Origin: Bradyrhizobium hipponense
GTDB taxonomy: Bacteria > Pseudomonadota > Alphaproteobacteria > Rhizobiales > Xanthobacteraceae
Assembly (NCBI RefSeq): GCF_008123965.1
Contig: NZ_VSTH01000078.1
Location: 124,001-188,000, forward strand
Direction: 5' to 3'
DNA: 64,000 nucleotides
Shown: positions 35,382 through 45,029 of the stretch, one piece after another
Numbering within the stretch: position 1 is the stretch's first letter
Layout of the letters: each line of letters opens with the position of its first letter
Position numbers and translations under genes: made by a program
The notes under the pieces: generated by a model
Told to the model about the DNA's origin: nothing
Database searches by the model: none
The model's input: the letters and a program-made list of their open reading frames with translations, nothing else

Positions 35382-36523
35382 ATGTTAATTTGCCAGTGCA
35401 ACGCAATGCGTCGGCGTGATGTTGTGTGCGGCGGCGGCGCTGCCATGTTCACCGCGATTGTGACGATGCTGATAGGCGGCGCGAAGCCAGTACGCGCTGA
35501 AACGATCTCGGGCGCGGTTCCGGAAATCGACCGGGTAGCCATACGTGTCATCGTGGACAGCTACCAATTCGCGGTCGCGCCCAGCCGGAAGGTGACCGAT
35601 GTCGACATCGAACACTTCGGCTGGGGCATTGGCGGCGGCAAGCCGCCTGGTAAAACGCTGATCAGCGAGTTCGGCCTGTCGATGCACGTCGAGTCGCGGC
35701 GCGGCACTGAGGTACGAAATGTCTTGATGGATTTCGGCTTCACGCCGGACGCGCTGATCAACAACACCGATCTCATCGGCATCGATCCGGCGCAGCTCGA
35801 CGCCCTCGTTCTGAGTCACGGTCACTACGATCATTTCGGCGGTCTCGCCGGCTTCCTGCGGCACAACAAGGGCAAGCTGAAAGCCAAGCTGCCGATTTAT
35901 GTCGGCGGCGAGGAGGCGTTCTGCTCGCGCGAGTGGACGGCCCCGCCGGCGCGCGGCGACTTCGGCACCTTGGATCGCAAAGCGCTGGAAAACGCCGATC
36001 TTGCGGTCACATATGCCGAAGGACCGGCGCTGGTAGGTGGTCACGGATTCACCACGGGGCAGATCGGCCAAGCGAGCTTTGAGAAGCTCCTGTCGCCCAG
36101 CGCCATGAAGATCGGAGTGGACCACGGGATGGGCTGCTATGCCGACCGGCTTCCGGAGGACGAGCGGACAAAGACGGTCACTCCCGACCAGTTCCGGCAT
36201 GAGATCGCCGCCGCGTTCAACCTCAAAGGACGCGGGCTTATCGTTTTGACTTCATGCAGCCATCGCGGCGTGATCAACGCGATCAAGCAGGCCCAAGCGG
36301 CTTCCGGGATCAACAAAGTTCACGCGGTGATCGGCGGATTCCACCTCGCCCCTATAAGGAAGACTATGTACGCGACACGATCAAAGCGCTGAGGGAGATC
36401 GATATCGACTACGTCATCCCACTGCATTGCACCGGCGAGTCGTTCTACGAGATCGCCAGGGCCGAGATGCCAAATAAGCTCCTGCGCTCCTACACGGGGA
36501 CACGCTTCGTCTTCGCTGCCTGA
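35382..36523 (+). pseudogene. exported metallo-beta-lactamase-fold hydrolase, frameshifted near 36353
   Basis: The frame from 35382 encodes an N-terminus with twin-arginine signal (MRRRDVVCGGGAAMFTAIVT) and an MBL fold: DYQ-type strand, ALVLSHGHYDHFGGLAGFLR with the metal-binding motif HxHxDH, GGEEAFC, and VLTSCSHRGVINAIKQAQ. It resembles the dihydropteridine/aminobenzene-phosphate synthase-like MBL family. After GGFHLAP one base is missing in CCCCTATAAGG; the neighbouring frame continues YKEDYVRDTIKALREIDIDY and IPLHCTGESFYEIARAEMP to 36523. The original protein would have about 380 residues. The frame change is either a recent mutation or a sequence error. The C-terminal His is in the lost part, so the encoded product is probably inactive. 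Confidence 0.8.
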
Positions 36524-36606
36524 GCAAGCAAGCTTCAAGTTGTCATCGCGCCGATGGCCGGGAATGAGTGCGTTCGTCGGTCGCAGCGCGATTTCGAGTG
36601 CTGCTT

Positions 36607-36659
36607 CATAGCGCCACGGCGAAGCAATAGTGCCCATCTTCATCGGCCGTGGCGCGCCA
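36607..36659 (+). repeat. hairpin repeat R2, copy 1
   Basis: Fifty-three bases running from CATAGCGCCACGGCGAAGCA to CATCGGCCGTGGCGCGCCA. The arms GCGCCACGGC and GCCGTGGCGC pair exactly. Further copies lie at 37911-37963 and 39177-39229 with one to three changes. Confidence 0.85.
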
Positions 36660-36760
36660 CTTCGCCAGAGCACTACGGGGCATCCTGCCAGCGCCGATTT
36701 CACGCGGTTCTTTGCCGCTCTTCGGCCGGATATGACGGTCACCACACAACTGCGATACGG

Positions 36761-37643
36761 TCACTGGATAATTTGATCCGCCTGCGCGAGTACTCGAGAT
36801 GGGACGGTGACGCCAAGTTGCTGTGCGGTTTGAAGGTTGACCACGAGCTCATGCGACAACGCTGCCTCAATCGGTATGTCGCCTGGATTGGACCCTCGGA
36901 AGATCTTGTCGGCATAGCCGGCCATGCGTTGCGTCGCGTTGCGCAGACTAGTCCCGTAAGCGATCAAGCCGCCCGCATCGAGCATCGATATTGGAAAGAC
37001 CGTGGGTAGACGGTGGGCCGCAGCCAAATCCGCTATCTGTTTCCTGCAAGCCTGGTTGATCGGCTCTTCAAGGACGACTAGCGCCTGTGCGCGCTCGCGC
37101 TCCATTGCCGCAAAGGCACTCTCGTAATCCGGAGCAGGCGCCTCGACGCGGATCACTTGGGGGCGGAGTTGCAAAGCAAGCGTTGCTTCCCGGTTCGAAT
37201 TTGACATGCAGTCAGAAACGCCGAGATCGCTAAGGATAGCGACACGTTCAAGGCCAGGAATCACGGCGCTGAGAAACCGCAATTGTGTTGCGGCCTGCTG
37301 CGGGTCAAAAGGTAGTGACCCCTGTAACGTTTCCGCCGGGATGCGCGAGGTTCGTGGCCAATCCATCTCCGATCGGCTCGACCACAACCGCGAATACAAT
37401 TGGTATGGTCGAGGTAGCCTTGCGAACCGCTCGCACCGTCACCGCTCCAATGACGGCGATAAGGTCGACACCCAGGCTGACCATTTCGGAGGCAAATTCA
37501 GGCAGCCGCTGCAGTTGTCCTTCGGCTGCTCGTATTTCAAAGCTGACGCCTTCGCCTTCAACCCACCCCAGGTCCCGGAGTCCCGACTTGAAACCATCCA
37601 TTGGGTAGGCTGAGCCGGCAACGATGATGCCTATGCGCTTCAT
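36761..37643 (-). pseudogene. ABC-type substrate-binding protein (ABC_sub_bind family), frameshifted
   Basis: Two reverse frames make one protein. The first (37643 to about 37313) starts MKRIGIIVAGSAYPMDGFKS and continues GLRDLGWVEGEGVSFEIR and DLIAVIGAVTVRAVRKATST up to NVTGVTTF. At CCTTTTGACCC one extra T shifts the frame; the second frame continues FDPQQAATQLRFLSAVIPGL to VPSRVLAQADQIIQ at 36761. This is the substrate-binding protein family abundant in Bradyrhizobium. There is no signal peptide before MKRIG, so the N-terminus is also truncated or the protein never left the cytoplasm. No permease or ATPase gene is near. Confidence 0.75.
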
Positions 37644-37839
37644 GGGTGCGGTTCTCCTGGGACGAATTCGGCAAGGATAATAACACGCGCGAGCGAGAGC
37701 AGCACCTTGGGTGATTAGACCCAGCCACCGAGGGCGACATAAGCGGTTCTTGGCACATTGTGTCCGTCGCCGGGTTCGATCGCAGCGGGCGCTCTGAAGG
37801 GGGGACGGGGCACCCTGCCGTATCGGCACGACCGGCCGC

Positions 37840-37963
37840 CAACCAAGCATAGCGCGAACCGCATCCCGCCGCAGCTTTGGCTATTGGAGCGCACGGCAGG
37901 CTTAGAAATCATAGTGCCACGGCGAAGCAATAGTGCCCACCTTCATCGGCCGTGGCGCGCCAT
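37840..37963 (+). repeat. hairpin repeat R2, copy 2 with left extension
   Basis: The 53-bp hairpin core (37911-37963) is preceded by about 70 bp that are also similar to the DNA before copy 3 (both contain ATTGGAGCGC and GGC-GGCT). The core differs from copy 1 by few bases, including CATAGTGCCA for CATAGCGCCA. Confidence 0.75.
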
Positions 37964-38073
37964 TCTGCGAATTTGCGCGATTTCATTCCCTGCCGCCGGC
38001 AAGCGCCGCATCAAGCCGCCGACAGCCTCACGTGGAACTTGCTGCCGGTTGCCTCGGCATAGCGCAGCAGGGT

Positions 38074-38302
38074 GGCAGCGGCCTCCCATGCGATCATGGC
38101 CGGGCATCTTCCCGAGCACGCGCGGCAAACCGCTACGCTGCGATGCGTGGCGCTCGGCATATTGATTCCAAATGCCTTTTTCATTCAAGCGGCACTGAAG
38201 CGCTTTGCACGGTGCCGTTGCAGTGCCATTCAAAACAACGTGCAAACAAACACTTACGACCCCCGACGGCCCGGAGCGACACCGTCGCTTTTATATTACC
38301 GT
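38074..38302 (+). repeat. diverged repeat R1, copy B
   Basis: This repeats 34961-35190 in the same orientation with scattered differences and an identical final part (CACTTACGACCCCCGACGGC and about 30 more bases). On the reverse strand its left edge reads as the end of a protein (IAWEAAATLLRYAEATGSKF, stop soon after), so the repeat probably contains the 3' end of a lost gene. Confidence 0.75.
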
Positions 38303-38543
38303 CGCTCGCTCTGCGGTCTGCGGATCAAGATGGCACTGCGACCTACTTTCCCCTATCATCACAAGTGATCAAGCGCATGGCTATTATTGTGCCGGACTTG
38401 GTCAAGACGCGCGTCGACACGCCCATAAGTGCGAGGTCATAGCGTGACATCGAACCAAACCGCTACAGCCTGATCCTCCGAGCCGTCACCGAAATGCGGT
38501 GAGGACCCTGACGCACGCAGGCGTTTTTCAAGGAGGAACGCTC

Positions 38544-39065
38544 ATGAACTTCAAGCAAATTGCTATCGGCATCTTGACAGTCACGTACCTGATCGGGGCA
38601 GCGATGCTTCTGCCGAACGTTGGCCAAGCTCAGGATGCTAAGGTGAAGACGGCGATGGAGTTCTTGGAGTCGATGGCGAACAAACTAGGTCCGCCAAGGA
38701 TCGAAGGGACCGATGCTGTCGCTGGTAAGGAGGTGCCTGCCATTTATTTTGGTTCAACCAAGATGAACAACAATTTCGACTTGGTTGATGAGGTCGTGAA
38801 GCAAGCTCAGGGGACGGCCACGATCTTCGTGAAGAGCGGTGAGGAATATGTCCGCGTCACCACCAACGTGAAAAAGGATGATGGCTCGCGAGCGATCGGA
38901 ACCATTCTGGATCCCAAAGGCAAAGCGATCGAGTCCATCAGGAAAGACGAAGCGTTCTATGGAGAGGTGGACATCCTCGGCAAACCCTACATCACAGGGT
39001 ACAAGCCGATACGGGATTCGTCGAAAAACGTGATCGGAATCTACTACGTAGGTTATTTGAAGTAG
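38544..39065 (+). CDS. exported single-Cache-domain protein
   Basis: The ATG at 38544 follows AAGGAGGAACGCTC, a strong ribosome-binding site. The 173-residue protein has a signal peptide (FKQIAIGILTVTYLIGAAML, cleavage near GQAQDA) and one Cache domain with VPAIYFGSTKMNNNFDLVDE, GTATIFVKSGEEYVRVTTNV, AIGTILDPKGKAIESIRKDE and the family end GKPYITGYKPIRDSSKNVIG. In full-length receptors this domain senses small ligands; here there is no membrane anchor or signalling domain, so it would act as a free periplasmic protein. It lies between repeats R1 (copy B) and R2 (copy 3). Confidence 0.85.
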   Translation: MNFKQIAIGILTVTYLIGAAMLLPNVGQAQDAKVKTAMEFLESMANKLGPPRIEGTDAVAGKEVPAIYFGSTKMNNNFDLVDEVVKQAQGTATIFVKSGEEYVRVTTNVKKDDGSRAIGTILDPKGKAIESIRKDEAFYGEVDILGKPYITGYKPIRDSSKNVIGIYYVGYLK

Positions 39066-39104
39066 ACCGTCCGACCCCAGCCGGTGAGACCGGCAAGAAC
39101 CTGG

Positions 39105-39229
39105 TCCGTGAGGCGTAGCGCAAGATCGCAAGCCGTCGCAGATTGGCCGATTGGAGCGCGTGGCGGGCTGCAGCATCATAGCGCCACGGCGAAACAATAG
39201 TGCCCATCTTCATCGGCCGTGGCGCGCCA
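39105..39229 (+). repeat. hairpin repeat R2, copy 3 with left extension
   Basis: The 53-bp core at 39177-39229 is nearly identical to copy 1, with GAAACAATAG for GAAGCAATAG. The 70 bp on its left match the left flank of copy 2. It lies 40 bp after the Cache gene. Confidence 0.8.
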
Positions 39230-39693
39230 GGATTTCAAGGCATTTCTGCAATTCCCCGCCTTTCGGGGCGTCGCGTCGGGTAAGCAATAGGTAAGCAGCC
39301 GATCCGCTGAACGTGGCGGCGTCGAGGGTCTATTTTTTGTCAGAAGTACCCCACCCGTTTTGGGGCCCCACGGCTTCCTGATCGAAGCACTAAAAGAGCC
39401 ATTCTCATTACCTACTCACGTCGAATGATTGGCGCCAGCCGGGGCGCCTGCGTCGCCTTCGATCAGGAAATTCGGTGCTGCAAGAACCGCGCTGCGTTCG
39501 GCGTTACAATCGCGGAGCCCTTTCATCACATACCGGCTGCAGCAAGGTGCGGGTCTGCTTGTGGGGTGGGGTGGTCACCTCTCGTTACTATAGGCTCGAC
39601 TTGAGCCTGACGTGTGGTCACGTCAATAACCGGGTCGGGCCAAAACCAATCAGCTGGTCCGCCATTCGCTCGGCGCTACGCCCGACCAGCGCT
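39230..39693. other. boundary stretch before the truncated parB
   Basis: About 460 bp without a supported gene. It holds the hairpin CCCCGCCTTTCGGGG (39254-39268) and an AT-rich stretch near 39330-39420. It probably contains the junction at which the ICE-like backbone was cut. Confidence 0.4.
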
Positions 39694-40437
39694 GAAATGC
39701 ATGCCGCTCGTATCGGCGTAACCGAGCGCGAGAGCGTCGCCGACCTGACGGCGCACCGAACCCTTGGCCTTCGTCTGGCCTTGTCGGAGCAACCCGACGT
39801 CGCGCTTGTCGCCGTCACCCATGCGCTGGTGGCGCAGACGTTTTATCGGGGAGCCGAGGCCAATGTCCTCGATATTCGTCCGGGCAGCTTGTTCCTTGGC
39901 TCTCACGCGGACGGAATAGCGGATACCGAAGCGGGCCTGTCTTGGTCGGATCGCCACGCGCGCTGGGCGGCGCAGTTGCCGCGAGATGTCGCCGATCTCT
40001 GGGCATTCGTCGTTGCCCTCGACCACGACAGCCGCATGGCGATCTTTGCGCATTGCGCGGCTCTGACCGTCAACGCCGTCAAATTGCCGCGCGATCATCG
40101 ACCGCGTGCGCTGGCAACTGCCGATAGTCTGGCCGAAGCCGTAGCTCTCGACATGACCGGCTATTGGCGACCGACGGTGCGAACCTATTTCGGGCGCGTC
40201 ACCAAGGCGCGCATCATCGAAGCGGTGCGGGAAGCCGTCAGCGCTGAGGCAGCGGACCGCATGGCCGACATGAAGAAGCCGGACATGGCGGAAGCTGCCG
40301 AGCAGTTGCTGGCTACAACGGATTGGCTGCCTGCGCTGATACGGTTGCCGAAAGCCGCGCAGCAGGACGTGACGCAATCAGCGGCGGATGCTGCCACGGA
40401 TGGGCCTGCGAACGCCTACGCCAACGCGGCCGAGTGA
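39694..40437 (+). pseudogene. ParB-family partition protein, C-terminal fragment
   Basis: The readable family sequence begins near DLTAHRTLGLRLALSEQPD and continues VALVAVTHALVAQTFYRGAE, DLWAFVVALDHDSRMAIFAH, TVRTYFGRVTKARIIEAVRE and MADMKKPDMAEAAEQLLATT to the end. This is the C-terminal third of the approximately 700-residue ParB/Srx-type proteins found on rhizobial plasmids and ICEs next to DUF932 genes. The N-terminal nuclease-like and helix-turn-helix parts are absent. The DNA upstream does not encode them in any frame, so the gene was cut, not frameshifted. Confidence 0.75.
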
Positions 40438-40442
40438 TCGGC

Positions 40443-40480
40443 AAGGCCGGGACCGTCTTGCGGTCCCGGCCTTCTCGCCC
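40443..40480 (+). terminator. terminator after the parB fragment
   Basis: AAGGCCGGGACCG (40443-40455) and CGGTCCCGGCCTT (40461-40473) form a perfect 13-bp hairpin with a 5-base loop, followed by CTC. Confidence 0.75.
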
Positions 40481-41207
40481 GCAACTGTCGAATTTTTGGG
40501 CCGCGCGCCTTACGGCGCGCGGCCATCATCACGATTCCCATATCCCGACCGTTAGCATTTCGAAAGCAAGGCAAGAAGAGGCGCGTCTGGGCACGTTTGT
40601 GGTCCCGCCACCAAGAGGATTGGTGGTCGTTCGATCCGGCCGGATCAGTCGCCGTTGCGGCGAGACCAGCTCTGCGTGGAGCAGCTCGTCGTTGCGGCCC
40701 TTTTTACGAGGTCTACCGTCTGAACGATCGGAGTCTCACGTCGAGATCGCATCACGGGCTCAACTCCGCGAGGTCTTCCAGAGGCATCCGAATGTGCGCG
40801 CACAGATGCGAAATCGAAAGGTGTCGGTCCCCATGTCGGATCTTTGTCGTCGTTGATGCGCCAGCAAGCGTCTCTGCGCCGTCCGTGAGCCGTTTTCCTT
40901 GTGATGGTTGGATGATCTTAGCCACGGTGTCTCCGCCGGTTCGTTCACGCGCCGCGTCCTCTGCAACCTCGAATGGACGGATCAGTCCCGAGGGACGGCA
41001 AGAGCCTCGATCGCCTTCCCGCAACGGCTTCGCCGGCTTTTTTCCCCTGCCGCGAAGTGGCGGCATTCCTCGCGGGAGACAAAAAAGCCGTCTCACGCCG
41101 TCCTACGCTCTGCTGCGGGCCTGACGGCTGCGGGCCGATCGCTCCCCGGGCCAAGGACCGCCATCAAGGCTGCGACGGTCGCGGCCCGACAACAGAACGG
41201 AGACACC
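40481..41207. other. gene-poor stretch between parB fragment and DUF736 gene
   Basis: About 730 bp. A reverse-strand frame ending at 40752 (VAKIIQPSQGKRLTDGAETL then HLCAHIRMPLEDLAELSP, roughly 57 codons from a GTG near 40923) is the only reading with protein-like composition. I do not recognise it. Nothing else is supported. Confidence 0.35.
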
Positions 41208-41519
41208 ATGGCTACCATCGGCACCTTCACCGCGTCGAACAACGGCTTCACTGGCTCGGTCAAGACGCTTACGCTCAACGTCAAGGCAACCTTCGTCGCA
41301 TCCGAAAAGGACAACGACAAGGCGCCGGACTATCGCATCCGGTCGGGTGCGACCGAGTTCGGTGCAGCGTGGAAGAAGACCGCGCGGGAGACCGACCGCG
41401 AATATCTCTCCGTCAAGCTCGACGATCCGAGCTTCCCGGCCCCGATCTACGCCTCGCTGGTCAAGGGCGAAGGCGACGACAGCTACACGCTGATCTGGTC
41501 CCGCCGCAACGGCGAGTAA
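41208..41519 (+). CDS. DUF736 family protein
   Basis: The ATG at 41208 follows CGGAGACACC. The 103-residue protein begins MATIGTFTASNNGFTGSVKT and contains APDYRIRSGATEFGAAWKKT, EYLSVKLDDPSFPAPIYASL and ends DDSYTLIWSRRNGE. This is the DUF736 family, found on nearly all rhizobial plasmids and ICEs beside DUF932 genes. The fold is thought to be an OB-like beta barrel and the function is unknown. A strong terminator follows directly. Confidence 0.92.
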   Translation: MATIGTFTASNNGFTGSVKTLTLNVKATFVASEKDNDKAPDYRIRSGATEFGAAWKKTARETDREYLSVKLDDPSFPAPIYASLVKGEGDDSYTLIWSRRNGE

Positions 41520-41535
41520 CCCGCCGAACCGATCC

Positions 41536-41566
41536 GCCCCGCCTCCTCGGAGGCGGGGCTCTTTTC
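41536..41566 (+). terminator. terminator after the DUF736 gene
   Basis: GCCCCGCCTCC (41536-41546) pairs with GGAGGCGGGGC (41549-41559) and is followed by TCTTTT. Confidence 0.85.
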
Positions 41567-41910
41567 CGTGCCTATGGCCCGACGCGCAGAAGGAAGAGTG
41601 GAAGACCTTCGGCGAGAACCTCGGGCATACTTTTTCAGGACGATTGCTAAGGGCTCCGCCCTCGCGCGAGCAAGGGTGAAGCACCGAAGCCGGTGCCGGC
41701 TGGAGCGGTTTCCCCGGTCTTCCGCGCCCACGAAAGTTTTGAACGACATGGTCGTTAGGCGCGTGCAGACGCGCGCTGGACGCGCGCCCCTTTGGGCGGG
41801 TGATCCCCCTCCGCGTCCCGCCGCCCTTGCTCTTGCTACCCCGGTCTCGCCGACGGGCAGGGTTGCAGCGCAGCGCTGCGCTTCAACCCAAGCCCATAGG
41901 AGAAAGACCA
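41567..41910. other. intergenic region between DUF736 and DUF932 genes
   Basis: About 340 bp with no supported gene. A long upstream region is usual for the DUF932 gene on these elements. Confidence 0.4.
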
Positions 41911-43107
41911 ATGACCATGATGACCGTGACCCGGAACGAGCAACCTGTTTCCAGCGGCTTTCGTGTGAACGTGGCGCGCGGCGAACGCATCGGCCGCGTG
42001 TCTTCGGAGTGGTTTTCCCGCCCCGATGACGAGCGTTATCTCAGCCTGACCGATCTTCATGACGCAGTGCGCCGCCGCGCTGATTGCGCCCAAACCCGCA
42101 CCCTTGAGAGCCGAGCCGTGCGGGTGGAGGCAAGCCGCGACAACGCCGAACAACTGGCATTAGCGGTGCCAGGCCGCAGCGCACTGGTCGCACCAACGCA
42201 TTGGAGCTTTGGGCAATTGTGCAGCCTTGTCGGCGCCCCGACATCTTACATGCGGCAGCTTCCTGCGCCGCTTGCCGGGATCAACCTGCAACACGGTTTG
42301 CTGTCACATCGTGGAGAGCTATTGAAAACACTCGAAGCCGATGATGGGCGGGTCGAGCTTCGCGCAGTGACTGGTCCGGACTACGGGCGTATCTGGGATC
42401 ACGAACTTACGGCCGCCGTGATGAAGATCGCCGGCAATGGGAGCGGTGACACAAGATGGAAGGTCCCGGGCGTGCTGGATTGGGCGACCATGACCCACAA
42501 TCCCTTTGTGGACGTGACCAAGGAAACAACCACGCTTTACGCCAGCGACCGCGACGTGTTTCTGTTTCTCGTCGACGACACCAACCCGATTGAAGCGGGG
42601 CGCCTGGCGGACGGGTCGCCGGATTTTTATTTCCGGGGATTTTATTGCTGGAATAGTGAAGTCGGCAGCAAGACGCTTGGAATCGCGAGCTTCTATCTCC
42701 GCGCGGTCTGTATGAACCGCAACCTTTGGGGCGTCGAGAATTTCGAGCAAATCACCATCCGCCATTCCAAGTTCGCGGCGCAGCGCTTTGCGCACGAAGC
42801 GGCTCCCGCCCTGACAAGCTTTGCCAACTCCTCGGCCACCCCGTTCATCGCGGGGATAAGAGCCGCACGCGAGCGGATCGTTGCCCGGACAGAGGAGGAC
42901 CGAGACGGCTTCCTGCGCAAGCGCGGGTTCTCCAAGGCGGAGACTGCCAAGATCATTGCAACCGTGTTGCAGGAGGAAGGGCGCCCCCCGGAAAGCGTTT
43001 TCGATTTCGTGCAGGGGATCACGGCGCTTGCCCGCGGCAAGGCTCATCAGGATGTGCGCCTTGATCTTGAGGGTAAGGCAAAGCGATTGTTGGAGCAGGC
43101 CGCCTGA
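41911..43107 (+). CDS. DUF932 domain protein (phage/plasmid-like)
   Basis: The ATG at 41911 follows AGGAGAAAGACCA. The 398-residue protein contains the DUF932 core: VRVEASRDNAEQLALAVPGR, LELRAVTGPDYGRIWDHEL-type segment (here VELRAVTGPDYGRIWDHELT), LFLVDDTNPIEAGRL, YFRGFYCWNSEVGSKTLGIA and a C-terminal helical part with RGFSKAETAKIIATVLQEEG. The family is linked to plasmids, ICEs and phages. No biochemical function is known. A hairpin after the stop codon probably ends the transcript. Confidence 0.92.
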   Translation: MTMMTVTRNEQPVSSGFRVNVARGERIGRVSSEWFSRPDDERYLSLTDLHDAVRRRADCAQTRTLESRAVRVEASRDNAEQLALAVPGRSALVAPTHWSFGQLCSLVGAPTSYMRQLPAPLAGINLQHGLLSHRGELLKTLEADDGRVELRAVTGPDYGRIWDHELTAAVMKIAGNGSGDTRWKVPGVLDWATMTHNPFVDVTKETTTLYASDRDVFLFLVDDTNPIEAGRLADGSPDFYFRGFYCWNSEVGSKTLGIASFYLRAVCMNRNLWGVENFEQITIRHSKFAAQRFAHEAAPALTSFANSSATPFIAGIRAARERIVARTEEDRDGFLRKRGFSKAETAKIIATVLQEEGRPPESVFDFVQGITALARGKAHQDVRLDLEGKAKRLLEQAA

Positions 43108-43112
43108 GCATC

Positions 43113-43154
43113 GCATCAGCCGTGCAGCTGCTCCCCCGGCTGCACGGCTGATGC
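43113..43154 (+). terminator. hairpin after the DUF932 gene
   Basis: GCATCAGCCGTGCAG (43113-43127) and CTGCACGGCTGATGC (43140-43154) are perfect reverse complements separated by 12 bases. No T run follows, so it may act as a factor-dependent terminator or an mRNA-stabilising stem. Confidence 0.65.
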
Positions 43155-43390
43155 CCCATCTGAGCGAAAGAAGGTAATTTGCCGCCGATCCGGCTGCCGG
43201 ATCGGCGGTTGACGCGTGGCCGCGCCTGCCGCTCGCCGGGCCTATCGGCCCGGCTCGCGAGGAAGAACGGTCCGCACCTTGAGAAGAATTCTCATTTGAA
43301 GAGCATGAGCATCACTGCCACGAAGCTCCAGCTTGGCGATGCTGCCGCGATCACCCCCTACTTGAGTCAAATCCTTCTCGACGATATTCC

Positions 43391-45025
43391 TCAGCGCTGC
43401 TCGGAGACGATAAGATTCGTCAGTCGGGAATCGCTGTGGGCGGTCTTGCGCAGAATCATCGGACGCTTGGTGTACCGCTTGCTGTTGGGAAACACGATCA
43501 GGTCGGTTGTCGGGACCTGGCCGATGGCATCCTCCGTCATCAAGCGCACCGCTTTGGGCTGAAAAGCCCGGGTGGTCTTTCCAGTGTTTTCGTCCCTGGT
43601 CTCGACCGATTCCATCAGGGTGTAGTCACCGATCGACCGCGAGAGAAATTCGCGTTCGTCCGGATCGATCAACGGTAGATCGGAATAAGTGGTGAACTCC
43701 GCCGTGTTGAGCAGGGTACGGGCACCATCCGCGCCGTTGATGTCGATGATCTGGCTTCGGCTTTGCCAGAACGTCCAGAGCCGCAGATTTTGTCCGGGAA
43801 GCTCGCCGGCAGCGACCAAGAGCTCCTCGAAACGGCCGAGGGTCGCCGCCTCGTCGATGAAGCACATGATCGGCTCCCGGGCCCGGCGGCGCCGGACAGC
43901 GGTAAAGAGCTCGCAGAGCAACCATCGCATCAGCGGGGTCAGCGTCTTCATATCCTCGGCGGGCAACGTGATGAACAGGTCCATGTTGCCGGTCGTCACA
44001 TCCGACATGGAGAAGGTGCTCTTGTACGTGAGCCGCTGCAGCCTTTTGTCCGCGCACCAACTAAAGGCTTGGGCTGCGGTAGACACGATCGAATCCCGGC
44101 CCTTGGGATCCATGGCAAGCACAGCGCTGGCGGCCGCCGCCGCGTTTCCCTTCAGCAGCATCAGCCTCTTTTCGAAGGTCTCCAGGTTCGCCAACAGCCA
44201 GGCGGCATTTGCAGGTGTTGCGCAATTGGCTGCATGCGCCACCAGGAAGGCGCCGACGATGACGTCGACCGCGCGGTTCTGGAAATACACCGCCTCGCCA
44301 TTGGCTTGCTCCGGCAACAGCGCGCGGGCGACACGCTGCAGATGCAGGATGTCCTCCGGGTCCATCGTTGCAAGCGGATTCCAACTATCTGAGCCGCCGA
44401 CAATTCCGATCGGGTCCAGGCAGCGCACGGTTCGCCCGAGCGCCCTCCGGCGCTCGGCCACCGCGCGATAAGCCTCGCCCTTCGGATCGATGACGATGGC
44501 GGGCCCGTACCAGCCCGTGTGGTCGGGTACCGCGAGATTGGGGATCAACAGCCCTGACGTTTTGCCCGTACGCGGCGGCGCAATGGTGACGATGTGGCTT
44601 TCGGTCGAGACCCGAACCGGCCGCCGGGTATCGGGATCGAGGCCGAGTTCAAGGCCGATCCGCATCCGGCCGCGCTCTTTGCGGCTGGCCCACCGGGCAT
44701 CGCCATACGTGCCGCGGGGGTCACGCCGGGGGCCATAGTACGGCACAAAGCAAGCGACAAACGCCAGGAGAGGGCCCGCCAGGATCGAGGCGAGAGCAGC
44801 CCGGCCATAGGGGCCCAAGGCCTTGGTCTGGCCGAACGCCATGTCACGGTAGGCGAGCAGCGAATCCCGACCCCAACTGTGCAGCATCGCGCTAAACCAG
44901 GCGGAGGGAGCCTGGATCGTGTTCGGCCACAGCGAGGCGTCGAGGCCGTGCACCATGAATTCGGCGACAGGAAAGCCGAGCACGAAGGCCATCATGGTGA
45001 GGGGCACGAAGATCTTCCAGAACAC
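43391..45025 (-). CDS. type IV coupling protein (VirD4/TraG family)
   Basis: The 544-residue protein starts at GTG (45023-45025), 4 bases after the upstream gene. The N-terminus has two membrane segments (KIFVPLTMMAFVLGFPVAEF and ALASILAGPLLAFVACFVPY). The ATPase domain shows RGTYGDARWAS, Walker A (TIAPPRTGKTSGLLIPNL, about 147-163), VIDPKGEAY, NPLATMDPEDILHLQRVA, Walker B (PIMCFIDEAATLGRFEEL) and LRLWTFWQSRSQIIDING. Coupling proteins link the relaxosome to the mating-pair channel and pump DNA. It is shorter than typical VirD4 (about 650) because the C-terminal part is short. No trb or virB channel genes are in the window. Confidence 0.93.
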   Translation of the reverse strand: MFWKIFVPLTMMAFVLGFPVAEFMVHGLDASLWPNTIQAPSAWFSAMLHSWGRDSLLAYRDMAFGQTKALGPYGRAALASILAGPLLAFVACFVPYYGPRRDPRGTYGDARWASRKERGRMRIGLELGLDPDTRRPVRVSTESHIVTIAPPRTGKTSGLLIPNLAVPDHTGWYGPAIVIDPKGEAYRAVAERRRALGRTVRCLDPIGIVGGSDSWNPLATMDPEDILHLQRVARALLPEQANGEAVYFQNRAVDVIVGAFLVAHAANCATPANAAWLLANLETFEKRLMLLKGNAAAAASAVLAMDPKGRDSIVSTAAQAFSWCADKRLQRLTYKSTFSMSDVTTGNMDLFITLPAEDMKTLTPLMRWLLCELFTAVRRRRAREPIMCFIDEAATLGRFEELLVAAGELPGQNLRLWTFWQSRSQIIDINGADGARTLLNTAEFTTYSDLPLIDPDEREFLSRSIGDYTLMESVETRDENTGKTTRAFQPKAVRLMTEDAIGQVPTTDLIVFPNSKRYTKRPMILRKTAHSDSRLTNLIVSEQR

Positions 45026-45029
45026 CTGA

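Noticed and set aside
40752..41096. Reverse-strand frame before the DUF736 gene
   Set aside because: Part of it looks protein-like, but there is no match, no good start and no ribosome-binding site.
43306..43380. Short + strand start MSITATKLQLGD after the DUF932 gene
   Set aside because: The first about ten codons resemble the start of a TraG-type gene on related elements, but the frame ends at once and overlaps the coupling-protein gene; too short to support a remnant.
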